A DNA stretch of 10,385 bases from an uncultured Coriobacteriaceae bacterium (GCA_900550385.1 URRZ01000075.1:1-10385), one strand, 5' to 3'. Positions 1 through 5,845 are shown, counted from the first letter of the stretch. Numbers and translations: made by a program. Notes: generated by a model not told the origin, from the sequence alone.

Positions 1-401
1 CACAGCTGGGTATAATCAATACCGTCCAGTTTTTCTGAGAACGCGTCCCAGTCCTCTTTGGCCCAGGAGGCCCGGCTATCCCAGTCGCCCACCTGGCGCA
101 GACATTCTTCAGATATGGGAGTGAAGCAGCCGTAGGTCAGACAGGTCAGGAAGTAAGGACAGGGATTGGCCAGTGTGAATTCCAGCGTGTAGTCATCCAC
201 CGCGCGGACGCCCACCTGATCAAAGGCGCCTTCTTCCGCCAGCACAGCGGCAGCGCCGGAGACCATAGCCTCTTCATACATATACGCGCCGTCGGCGTTT
301 ACATTGAGGGCGTATTCCGCGGCAGCCACAAAGTCCTTGGCTTTCAGCTCACCGACTTCTTCACCCTTGTAATTCACCCATTTCACACCCTGACGGAGTT
401 T
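1..401 (-). CDS. Oligopeptide ABC transporter substrate-binding protein, interior fragment (both ends missing)
   Basis: The minus strand is open from an in-frame TGA at 413-411 to the window edge. From about residue KLRQGVKWV onward it reads like the N-terminal third of a family-5 solute-binding protein (OppA/DppA type). Seen: an LRxGVKW stretch, then LKAKDFVAAAEYAL, then YTLEFTLANPCPYF, and a tail ending FSEKLDGIDYTQL at the edge. In this family such lipoproteins bind peptides outside the membrane and pass them to an ABC permease. There is no start codon with a ribosome binding site, no signal peptide, and the three residues before the K at 401-399 do not fit the family, so similarity ends near 401. 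Composition (about 57% GC over 1-360) differs from the neighbouring genes. It is either a misassembled piece of another genome or a real insertion scar; it is not functional as shown. Confidence 0.72.
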
Positions 402-428
402 TGCGCGGTTTCAGTAGGAGGTAGCCTG

Positions 429-1532
429 ATGGTTGAAGCGGATGGGATGGCAACGTGCTTGGATTTGGATGCGCTGCCGCTGTCGGTTGATCTGGTGCGC
501 GACGGCGACGGATCTCCTGCGTTCGTCTACTTGGACGAGCGGCTGCTTCCCTATGAGGAGCGTTTCCTGACGACCTCCGATTGGCGCGAGGTGGTGGATG
601 CCGTGAAGACGCTCGCCGTGCGGGGGGCTCCTGCCATCGGCATCGCCGGCGCCGCCGCTTTGGTTCTCTGGGCGTTTTCCGAAGGGGTTCCCGCCTCGCG
701 TGCGCATGGATGCTCCCAGGATGCGGAAAGCTTCATCGAGGCGTTGGGCGCAGCGGCAGTCGAGGTGGGGGATGCCCGCCCCACCGCCGTCAACCTGATG
801 TGGGCGGTGCGCCGCATGGAATCGTTCGCCAAAGAGGAGGCTGCCCAGGGCAAGCCCTCCTGGGAGATCGCCGACGGGATGTTCGATCTGGCGCGTCGCA
901 TGGAGGACGAGGATATCGCCTCGAACCTGGCTATCGGCCGCCATGGCGCCGAGCTTTTGCAGGCAGGATCGCGCATCCTCACGCACTGCAACGCCGGAAG
1001 CCTCGGCACGGTGAAGTTCGGAACGGCGCTCTCGATCGTCTACGCGGCTGCGGGGCAGGGCAAGGTCGCGCGCGTGTGCGCCGACGAGACGCGGCCGGTG
1101 GGGCAGGGCGCGCGCCTGACCACGTGGGAGCTTTCGAAAGTTGGCATTCCCACGACGCTGATCTGCGACAACATGGCAGCAAGCCTCATGGCTGCCGGCA
1201 AGGTGGACGCGGTGATCGTCGGGGCCGACCGCATAGCCGCGAACGGCGACACGGCGAACAAGATCGGCACGTACGGGGTGGCGGTGCTGGCGAAGCACCA
1301 TGGGATCCCGTTCTACGTTGCGGCGCCTGCCTCCACCATCGACGCGTCTCTTGCGGACGGGTCCGGCATCCCCATCGAGCAGCGCGATCCCGCCGAGGTC
1401 CTTCCCAAGCCCATCGAGGGCGTGGATGTGTGGAACCCCGCGTTCGACGTCACCCCGGCGGAGCTCATCACGGCGATCGTCACCGACAAGGGCGTGTTCG
1501 CGCCCGGGGAAGTGACGCGGGTGCTTGCGTAG
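429..1532 (+). CDS. mtnA: S-methyl-5-thioribose-1-phosphate isomerase
   Basis: This 367-aa cytosolic enzyme would convert methylthioribose-1-phosphate (from methylthioadenosine, a by-product of polyamine and SAM metabolism) to the ribulose form in methionine salvage. Family signatures are present in order: RGAPAIG at 65-71, THCNAGSLGTVKFGTAL around 185-201 with the catalytic Cys187, ADETRPVGQGARLT at 218-231, DNMAASLM near 247-254, and GADRIAANGDTANKIGTYG near 265-283 with the catalytic Asp267. The length matches the family. The ATG at 429 is chosen because AGGAGG lies 7 bases upstream; the inner ATG at 447 has no such site. No other mtn genes are visible, so it may serve full salvage encoded elsewhere or a shorter MTA/5'-deoxyadenosine shunt. 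Its native upstream region is replaced by the fragment ending near 401, so its promoter cannot be seen. Confidence 0.96.
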   Translation: MVEADGMATCLDLDALPLSVDLVRDGDGSPAFVYLDERLLPYEERFLTTSDWREVVDAVKTLAVRGAPAIGIAGAAALVLWAFSEGVPASRAHGCSQDAESFIEALGAAAVEVGDARPTAVNLMWAVRRMESFAKEEAAQGKPSWEIADGMFDLARRMEDEDIASNLAIGRHGAELLQAGSRILTHCNAGSLGTVKFGTALSIVYAAAGQGKVARVCADETRPVGQGARLTTWELSKVGIPTTLICDNMAASLMAAGKVDAVIVGADRIAANGDTANKIGTYGVAVLAKHHGIPFYVAAPASTIDASLADGSGIPIEQRDPAEVLPKPIEGVDVWNPAFDVTPAELITAIVTDKGVFAPGEVTRVLA

Positions 1533-1638
1533 GGGCGGGCGGGGCGGGGAGCCTGCTTCATGCCCCTGCTCAACCAAGGAAAACCCTGGCTTTCGCACTG
1601 AAAATGGGAAGAATCCTCCGTCCTTTTTTCTCGAATGG

Positions 1639-1675
1639 GCGATGTGAAAAAGCGACTGTCCCTTTTTCACATCGC
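1639..1675. repeat. 37-bp near-perfect palindrome (REP-like or bidirectional terminator)
   Basis: Arms 1639-1652 (GCGATGTGAAAAAG) and 1662-1675 (CTTTTTCACATCGC) are exact reverse complements. The centre CGACTGTCC continues the symmetry (1654:1660, 1655:1659) with a single mismatch at 1653/1661. The vsr stop codon (1669-1667) and its last two sense codons lie inside the right arm. It sits between convergent mtnA and vsr and could fold as a hairpin in either transcript, but no U-run follows the stem on either side. Its form resembles dispersed REP-type palindromes; copy number cannot be judged from one window. Confidence 0.7.
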
Positions 1676-2092
1676 GAGGGGTTTGCCTAGTTCAGCGGCG
1701 AGCTCGGGTAGGAGGTGCGCCATCGTGTCGTCGATGGTCTTCTTCTTGAGCTCGCACTCCCATACCACATGGACCTTCCAGCCCATCTCCTCGAGCTGCG
1801 CGTGCGTTCGGGCGTCGCGCTCGACGTTGCGCTGGAACTTCACCACCCAGTACTCCACGTTGGATTTGGGCATGCTGGGGTGGCATTTCTCGTGTCGGTG
1901 CCACCAGCACCCGTTGATGAACAGGGCGACCTTCTTGCCCGGCCATGCAACGTCGGGATGTCCGGGCACTTTCCATTGCAGGCGGTACCCGGTAAGTCCG
2001 GCAGCGCGTAAGCGTGCGCGCACCAGCAGCTCGGGCTTGGTGTTCGCCCGCTTGTTGCCTTGCATCGATTTGCGTACCGCTTCGGTGGTCAT
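1667..2092 (-). CDS. vsr: Very short patch repair (Vsr) DNA mismatch endonuclease
   Basis: This 141-aa protein matches Vsr, which nicks 5' of the T in T:G mismatches left when 5-methylcytosine is deaminated. Seen: an N-terminal NTKPELLVRARL helix (17-28), GHPD with Asp47 equivalent to catalytic Asp51 of E. coli Vsr, the block LFINGCWWHRHEKCH (57-71), FQRNVERDARTHAQLEEMGW (86-105), and VVWECEL (109-115). Cys62, His67, Cys70 and Cys113 fit the structural zinc site. E. coli His64 corresponds to Asn60 here, while His65 (E. coli His69) is kept. The ATG at 2092 gives normal family length; the frame stays open upstream, but that extension is out of character and crosses the neighbouring gene. It lies 23 bases after the PH-domain gene, so the two are probably cotranscribed. 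No obvious SD precedes the ATG. The last codons and stop fall in a palindrome. No cytosine-5 methyltransferase is in the window. Confidence 0.93.
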   Translation of the reverse strand: MTTEAVRKSMQGNKRANTKPELLVRARLRAAGLTGYRLQWKVPGHPDVAWPGKKVALFINGCWWHRHEKCHPSMPKSNVEYWVVKFQRNVERDARTHAQLEEMGWKVHVVWECELKKKTIDDTMAHLLPELAAELGKPLAM

Positions 2093-2115
2093 GGAATCGC
2101 CGTTGGGGTTCGGGG

Positions 2116-2502
2116 TTAGCAGGACGCAGCGTGCGCCGCTACGAGTTTCTCCAGATCGAGTATGGAGAGCGGGGAGGAATCGCTCCGCAACGCCAGCTCG
2201 AGCTTGATATCGGGAAGGAATATCGTCAGGGTGCGATCGGAGCCGCAATCGGCGGACCAATGTTGCACCGATTTCCAAGGGAACGATTCTTGGCTTATCG
2301 GGTCGAACTCGGGCCAGGTGAAGTTGGCGAAGACGATCCTCTTGTCGGTCAGCACGACGGCATACTGCCGCTTGGCTTGATGCTCCTTCCTGAGGAATGC
2401 GACGAGCATCTGCTCGCCTTCAAACATAAGATCGGCGACGGGCCCATCCTGCACCGCACCGAGGTGCCGATTCAGCAGCAGCCTTTTTTCCTCGCGTTCC
2501 AT
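2116..2502 (-). CDS. Bacterial PH-like domain protein, function unknown
   Basis: A 128-aa soluble protein with no signal peptide or membrane segment. Residues ~28-125 have the layout of a bacterial pleckstrin-homology-like (bPH) domain: a GEQMLVAFLRKE lead-in, the strand pair YAVVLTDKRIVFANF (47-61), a SFPWKSVQHWSAD strand (73-85), TLTIFLPDIKLELAL (91-105), and a closing helix SILDLEKLVAAHAA. The LTDKRIVF motif is typical of this fold. These domains are widespread and mostly uncharacterised, so no substrate is assigned. The start is well supported by GGAAAGGAG just upstream of the ATG at 2502. It is the first gene of a probable operon with vsr. The fold call is from pattern only; the function is not known. 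Confidence 0.75.
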   Translation of the reverse strand: MEREEKRLLLNRHLGAVQDGPVADLMFEGEQMLVAFLRKEHQAKRQYAVVLTDKRIVFANFTWPEFDPISQESFPWKSVQHWSADCGSDRTLTIFLPDIKLELALRSDSSPLSILDLEKLVAAHAASC

Positions 2503-2539
2503 TCTGCGCTCCTTTCCGCTTCGCCACGAAATCTAAATC

Positions 2540-2562
2540 GCAAGGGCGTTTACGGCCCTTGC
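2540..2562 (-). other. Hairpin at the 5' end of the PH-domain gene transcript
   Basis: GCAAGGGC (2540-2547) and GCCCTTGC (2555-2562) form an 8-bp stem with a 7-base loop. On the minus strand it begins almost exactly at the start site predicted from the TATAAT box at 2573-2568, so it would cap the ~60-base leader. It could stabilise the mRNA or be a regulatory element; no U-run follows. Confidence 0.5.
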
Positions 2563-2596
2563 CCCTCATTATATGCGGTAAGGAAATAATGAGGGG
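2562..2596 (-). promoter_or_regulatory. Promoter of the PH-domain/vsr unit inside an inverted repeat
   Basis: A perfect TATAAT lies on the minus strand at 2573-2568. The hexamer 17 bases upstream (2596-2591, CCCCTC) is not a -35 consensus. The two regions are the ends of an 11-bp inverted repeat: CCCCTCATTAT at 2562-2572 and ATAATGAGGGG at 2586-2596, with a 13-base spacer. An operator for a dimeric regulator is a reasonable inference. An RNA hairpin is the alternative, but no U-run follows and the ssrA terminator is already complete upstream. Confidence 0.55.
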
Positions 2597-2673
2597 AGAT
2601 GATGCTCGGGCATCGGCAGGCAGCCAAACTAGTATTTCGACGCGTGGAAGATCGGTTCCGAAAAAGGAAGATG

Positions 2674-2722
2674 AAAAGGGGAAACGCAATCGAATGGATT
2701 GCCCGCCGACGGCGTTTCCCCT
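2674..2722 (-). terminator. Rho-independent terminator of ssrA
   Basis: On the minus strand, 10 bases past the tmRNA CCA end, GGGGAAACGC (2721-2712) pairs with GCGTTTCCCC (2687-2678), extended by one A-T pair, and is followed at once by TTTT (2677-2674). Smaller inner hairpins (2686-2691 with 2697-2702; 2704-2708 with 2710-2714) lie in the large loop. Position and U-run make it a convincing terminator for tmRNA. Confidence 0.85.
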
Positions 2723-2730
2723 GATGAAAA

Positions 2731-3100
2731 TGGTGGAGGCGCGGAGGATCGAACTCCGGTCCATACTAGATCGTCCGCAAGGCCCTACAAGCTTAGTCGC
2801 TGATCGGAGTTCGGGGATGCTCGGCACAGCGACACGCGTTGCATTCCCTAGCCGGTTCGGTCTTAGCCTTCGCCATACCGGCTACGTGCGAAGGCGCATT
2901 CCCCTAGGTTGATGCCGAACCCGGAAGCGGGGAAGATCCCGGGACGACAGCCAGGCGCGAACTAAGCGGCCATGGCGAGCGCAGGAGCGCTCTGATAGTT
3001 CTTCTTGCCAATTAAATTGACGGTACCCCTGTTTAGCGTGGCGAGGAGACCACGGCCTGCTCCTCACTTCAAACCTACCATGTCGAAACCAGTCGCCCCC
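2731..3100 (-). ncRNA. ssrA: Transfer-messenger RNA (tmRNA)
   Basis: This 370-nt RNA rescues ribosomes stalled on broken mRNAs and tags the nascent protein. The mature 5' end starts GGGGGCGACTGGTTTCGACA at 3100, and the 3' end CGCCTCCACCA at 2731 pairs with it over 7 bp with one G-U pair; CCA is encoded. The T arm CGGAG-TTCGATC-CTCCG is clear. Pseudoknot 1 is visible at 3054-3026: CGTGG/CCACG for stem 1, CTCCT/AGGGG for stem 2, joined by CTAAAC. The tag frame follows: by analogy with Gly-start tags, resume is GGC at 3009-3007, giving GKKNYQSAPALAMAA and TAG at 2964-2962. The upstream context TTTAATT just before GGC supports this, but the resume codon is inferred. smpB lies two genes upstream on the same strand. 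Confidence 0.95.
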
Positions 3101-3229
3101 GATAAGGGCGGGCACAGCGCCCGCGGCAGCGCGGAATCTCCGTGCTGCAAGGGGAGTGAGGCTCCACCTTTTCAAAGTGCGGCAACCGGGGAGGGCGCGT
3201 TGCGCCTATCCGCCGATTGCGGATACTCA

Positions 3230-3257
3230 AGTCTAGCCGACGGGATGGAAAAGTCAA
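3230..3257 (-). promoter_or_regulatory. Sigma-70-type promoter of ssrA
   Basis: The minus strand carries TTGACT (3257-3252), a 16-base spacer, and TAGACT (3235-3230). Predicted start is near 3223, giving a ~120-base precursor leader before the mature tmRNA end at 3100; 5' processing by RNase P is expected for tmRNA. No better -10 is seen closer to 3100. The promoter lies after the stop of the acidic-protein gene, so ssrA can be transcribed independently of smpB. Confidence 0.6.
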
Positions 3258-3273
3258 GCCGCATCGGGCGTCG

Positions 3274-3290
3274 CGCCGGGACGGCCGGCG
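3274..3290 (-). terminator. Short GC hairpin after the acidic-protein gene, possible weak terminator
   Basis: Four bases past the TAG at 3296-3294, CGCCGG and CCGGCG form a 6-bp stem with a 5-base loop. No U-run follows, so it may be a weak or Rho-assisted terminator, or only a 3'-end protective hairpin. Readthrough into the ssrA leader is therefore possible. Confidence 0.35.
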
Positions 3291-3293
3291 TTC

Positions 3294-3977
3294 CTAGCGC
3301 TTCTTCTTCCCGAGCAGGCCGCCGAGGTCGAGTCCGTCCTTGATATCGTCGAACGCGTCCTTCAGCTCGGTGATGGTCTCGATGCTCTCGCGGTAGATGG
3401 CGTTCATGTCCTGGGTCGTCTCCTTCACGCCTTCGCGCGTGATGCCCAGGTCGTATTCCTCGCCGTCGTTGGGGTCGAACTTGTCCGCCCAGCTGCGGGC
3501 CTTCTCGACGCCCTGCTTCGCCTTCTCCACGCCCACGTCGGCGGCATGCTTGCCGGCATGCGCGGCGCTGGCGGCAGCCGCTCCGGCGCGGTAGGCGAGG
3601 CTGGTGTTCTTCGGAGCCGCCTTCTTCGCGGCGGCAGGGGCGGAAGCGTCGGATTCCTCCGCCTCGCCCTCGTCCTCCTCGGCGTAGTAGTATTCGACCT
3701 CGTTGCCGTCCTCGTCGAGCAGCACGAAGCCGATCTCGTTGTCATCCTCGTCGACCAGGTAGCATTGGATGACGTCCTCGTCGAACTCCAGCTCCAGCAG
3801 CTCGTCTTCCAGCTCGGCGGTTTCCTCGGAAGCATCGGCGGGATCGTCCGGCATCCCGGCCTCATCCGGGGAAAGCACATCGTCTTCGACGACCAAGGGC
3901 TCGTCCTCGAAGATGACGGTCTCCTCCTGCGCGGCCTCCGCCGCGGCGCCCTTGCGCTTCTTGCGATGGAAAAACAT
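3294..3977 (-). CDS. Acidic/alanine-rich protein of unknown function, between smpB and ssrA
   Basis: I do not recognise this 227-aa protein. The start at 3977 follows AGGAGGAGAC, and that site overlaps the smpB stop (3988-3986), so translation is probably coupled to smpB. Visible parts: a basic start FFHRKKRKG (2-10); a strongly acidic region 18-110; inside it an imperfect tandem repeat, LVDEDDNEIGF (74-84) and LLDEDGNEVEYYY (86-98); an Ala/Lys-rich linker (111-160) with GVEKAKQGVEKARSWADKF; and a helical C-terminal part, TTQDMNAIYRESIETITELKDAFDDIKDGL (187-216), ending GLLGKKKR. No signal peptide or membrane helix is seen. The charge pattern (basic ends, acidic centre) could suit binding to ribosome- or RNA-associated partners, but that is speculation. 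It may simply be a lineage-specific protein. Confidence 0.85.
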   Translation of the reverse strand: MFFHRKKRKGAAAEAAQEETVIFEDEPLVVEDDVLSPDEAGMPDDPADASEETAELEDELLELEFDEDVIQCYLVDEDDNEIGFVLLDEDGNEVEYYYAEEDEGEAEESDASAPAAAKKAAPKNTSLAYRAGAAAASAAHAGKHAADVGVEKAKQGVEKARSWADKFDPNDGEEYDLGITREGVKETTQDMNAIYRESIETITELKDAFDDIKDGLDLGGLLGKKKR

Positions 3978-3985
3978 GTCTCCTC

Positions 3986-4450
3986 CTAGCGGCTGCGCTC
4001 TTTCAGCGCGCGCTCGATCTCGCGCTTGCTGTCTCGCTCGGCCATGCTTTGGCGCTTGTCGTGCAGCTTCTTGCCGCGGGCGAGCGCCAGTTCCACCTTC
4101 ACCAGGGAGTTCTCCTTGAAGTACATCTTCAGCGGCACCAGCGCCATGCCCTTCTCGCTGACCTTCCGGTCGAGGTCGCGGATCTGCTTGCGATGCAGGA
4201 GCAGCTTTCGCTTGCGGTCGGGGTCGACGTTGGCGAGGTTGCCGTTCTTGAACGGTGGGATATGGACGCCGTGCATCCACACCTCGCCGTTGCGGATGAT
4301 GGCGAAGCAGTCGGTCAGCTGGCAGTTGTTGTCGCGCAACGACCTCACCTCGCACCCCTTCAGGGCTATGCCGGCCTCGTAGGTCTCCACGATCTCGTAG
4401 TCGTGCAGGGCGCGGCGGTTCTTCGCTATGGTCTTGGCCTCTTTGGTCAT
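3986..4450 (-). CDS. smpB: SsrA-binding protein SmpB
   Basis: This 154-aa protein binds the tRNA-like domain of tmRNA and brings it to stalled ribosomes, its C-terminal tail filling the empty mRNA channel. Family motifs are present: KNRRALHDYEI (10-20), YEAGIALKGCEVRSLR (24-39), HIPPFKNGN (63-71), DPDRKRKLLLH (76-86), and LVPLKMYFKENSLVKVELALARGKK (104-128), then the basic tail HDKRQSMAERDSKREIERAL. The ATG at 4450 gives the usual length and has AAGGAGGAG in the end of the upstream M42 gene; longer readings add non-family residues. It starts 7 bases after the M42 stop and is followed by the acidic-protein gene. ssrA lies ~900 bases downstream on the same strand, as in many bacteria. Confidence 0.97.
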   Translation of the reverse strand: MTKEAKTIAKNRRALHDYEIVETYEAGIALKGCEVRSLRDNNCQLTDCFAIIRNGEVWMHGVHIPPFKNGNLANVDPDRKRKLLLHRKQIRDLDRKVSEKGMALVPLKMYFKENSLVKVELALARGKKLHDKRQSMAERDSKREIERALKERSR

Positions 4451-4457
4451 CGGCCGG

Positions 4458-5564
4458 CTACTCCTCCTTCTCGGCCTGCACGCCATCCATGCCAGGCACG
4501 AAGCAGGCGCCCTCGTTCAGATCGAGCGCGAAGCGCACCAGCAGGTTCACCGTCGCCTGCAGGTCGCGCAGGTCGACGACCTCGGTGGGAGTGTGCATGT
4601 AGCGCAGCGGCACCGAGACCAAGCCGCAGGGGATGCCGCCGCGCGCCACCTGGATGGCGCGGGCGTCGGTGCCCGTGACGCTGGGCTCGGCTTCGAGCTG
4701 GTAGGGGATGCCCTCCTTCTTCGCCGCGGCGATCAGCCGCTCGAACACGTGCGGGTTGATGTTGGGCCCGCGGGCGATGACGGGGCCGCCGCCGCAGACG
4801 ATGTCGCCGTGCTTGGTTCTCTGGATGCCGGGGTAGTCGGTGGCGTGGGTCACGTCGAAGGCGATGGCGACGTCGGGGTTGATGCCGTAGGCCGACGTCA
4901 TGGCGCCGCGCGTCCCGATCTCCTCTTGGACGGTCGCGCAGGCGATGAAATCCCCTTCGGCGCGGCCGGCCTTCGCCAGCTTCTCCAGCGCCCTCACGGC
5001 GATCCACACGCCCGCCTTGTCGTCGAAGGCGCGGGACACCGCCATGGTCTCGCTCAGGCGCTCGTAGCCGACCCCGAACGTGATGGGATCGCCCACATGG
5101 ATGAGCTTCTTGACTTTCTTGCCGGGCATGCCCGTGTCGATGACCAGCTCGTCGATGGGAGTGACCGTCTTGCGCTCGTCGGCTTTGATGAGGTGGATGG
5201 GCTTGCGGGCGATCACGGCCTTGAACGCGCCGTGCGGCGTGTGGATGCGCACGCGCAGTCCCGGGAGGATCGCAGGGTCGACCCCGCCGATGGGGGCGAA
5301 GCTGATGAACCCGTCATCGGAGATGTAGGTGGCCATCAGGCCGATCTCGTCCATGTGAGCCGCCAGCATGAAGGAGGGGCCGGCTCCCTTGCCCTTCAGC
5401 AGGGCATGGACCGAGCCCATGACGTCGGTTCGGATCTCGTCGGCCGTCCCGGCGAGCCGCTCGCGGACGACGTCGGCGGCAGGCGTCTCGTATCCGGTCG
5501 GCGAAGGGGTTTCCAGAAGCCGTTCCAGGAACGCCTCGTGCTTGTATTTCATGATGCCGCGCAT
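4458..5564 (-). CDS. M42 family metallo-aminopeptidase (glutamyl aminopeptidase / endoglucanase M-like)
   Basis: This 368-aa cytosolic dinuclear-metal aminopeptidase would trim peptides released by proteases; family members form large tetrahedral (TET) assemblies. The full catalytic set is present: AAHMDE with His70, AFDDKAG with Asp182, VQEEIGTRGA with Glu214 (catalytic base) and Glu215, FDVTH with Asp237, and YMHTPTE with His324. These spacings match characterised TET peptidases closely. The ATG at 5564 overlaps the upstream stop as TGATG and has GGAG 8 bases before it; a second ATG at 5552 is possible. Substrate preference (acidic versus neutral or broad) cannot be read from the sequence, so no gene symbol is given. 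It is second in the operon leading to smpB. Confidence 0.95.
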   Translation of the reverse strand: MRGIMKYKHEAFLERLLETPSPTGYETPAADVVRERLAGTADEIRTDVMGSVHALLKGKGAGPSFMLAAHMDEIGLMATYISDDGFISFAPIGGVDPAILPGLRVRIHTPHGAFKAVIARKPIHLIKADERKTVTPIDELVIDTGMPGKKVKKLIHVGDPITFGVGYERLSETMAVSRAFDDKAGVWIAVRALEKLAKAGRAEGDFIACATVQEEIGTRGAMTSAYGINPDVAIAFDVTHATDYPGIQRTKHGDIVCGGGPVIARGPNINPHVFERLIAAAKKEGIPYQLEAEPSVTGTDARAIQVARGGIPCGLVSVPLRYMHTPTEVVDLRDLQATVNLLVRFALDLNEGACFVPGMDGVQAEKEE

Positions 5565-5845
5565 CACCACCACTCCTTTCGCTTCGCCCGCTTCCTCTCG
5601 CGCTTGGGCGCGCGGAAATCCAGCTCCAGCTGCTCGTTGCACGACTCGGCGGCCGCCTTCTTGCGCTCGACCTTCACGATGCTCCAGGAGACGGCATCCT
5701 TGCCGTACAGCTCCAGCATCCTGACGCGCGCGTCGTGGAGGTTCGCCTTCGAGCCGACGCGCGACGAGCTCTCGAACTCGAACAGCCCCTTCGCGCGGGA
5801 GTCCGATGCGGCTGGCGATGAGTAATGGGCGATGTAGGTCTGCAT
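5564..5845 (-). CDS. Small basic-tailed protein of unknown function, first gene of the M42-smpB operon
   Basis: I do not recognise this 93-aa protein. The ATG at 5845 is preceded by AAGGAAGG, and the TGA at 5566-5564 overlaps the M42 start by one base, so it is a real, translationally coupled gene. Residues 1-62 look like a small alpha/beta unit: strand MQTYIAHYSS, strand GLFEFESSSRVGSKAN (20-35), helix LHDARVRMLELYG (36-48), strand AVSWSIVKVERK (51-62). Then comes EQLELDF (71-77), which fits the hexapeptide form (QLxLxF) of the sliding-clamp-binding motif, and a very basic tail RAPKRERKRAKRKEWW (78-93) suited to nucleic-acid contact. Cytosolic; no signal or membrane segment. DNA- or RNA-linked function is an inference only. 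Confidence 0.85.
   Translation of the reverse strand: MQTYIAHYSSPAASDSRAKGLFEFESSSRVGSKANLHDARVRMLELYGKDAVSWSIVKVERKKAAAESCNEQLELDFRAPKRERKRAKRKEWW

Noticed and set aside
411..1670. 419-aa minus-strand frame opposite mtnA
   Set aside because: Antisense shadow rich in Arg/His; mtnA on the plus strand has all catalytic motifs and a ribosome binding site.
2559..2912. Plus-strand frame containing EARRIELRSILD
   Set aside because: It is antisense to the 3' end of tmRNA and its terminator; no ribosome binding site.
2882..3175. 97-aa minus-strand frame across ssrA
   Set aside because: It lies inside tmRNA in a frame other than the tag and has no support as a protein.
3769..4119. Serine-repeat protein on the plus strand
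   Set aside because: The poly-Ser run is the antisense of the Glu/Leu-rich acidic region; no independent gene signal.
3978..4355. N-terminal extension of the acidic protein upstream of 3977
   Set aside because: It overlaps smpB in another frame and is Arg/Gln-rich; AGGAGGAGAC right before the ATG at 3977 decides the start.
4428..5825. Long 465-aa plus-strand frame opposite M42 and the 93-aa gene
   Set aside because: It is an antisense shadow typical of GC-rich DNA, composed of low-complexity residues; the minus strand carries complete family motifs.
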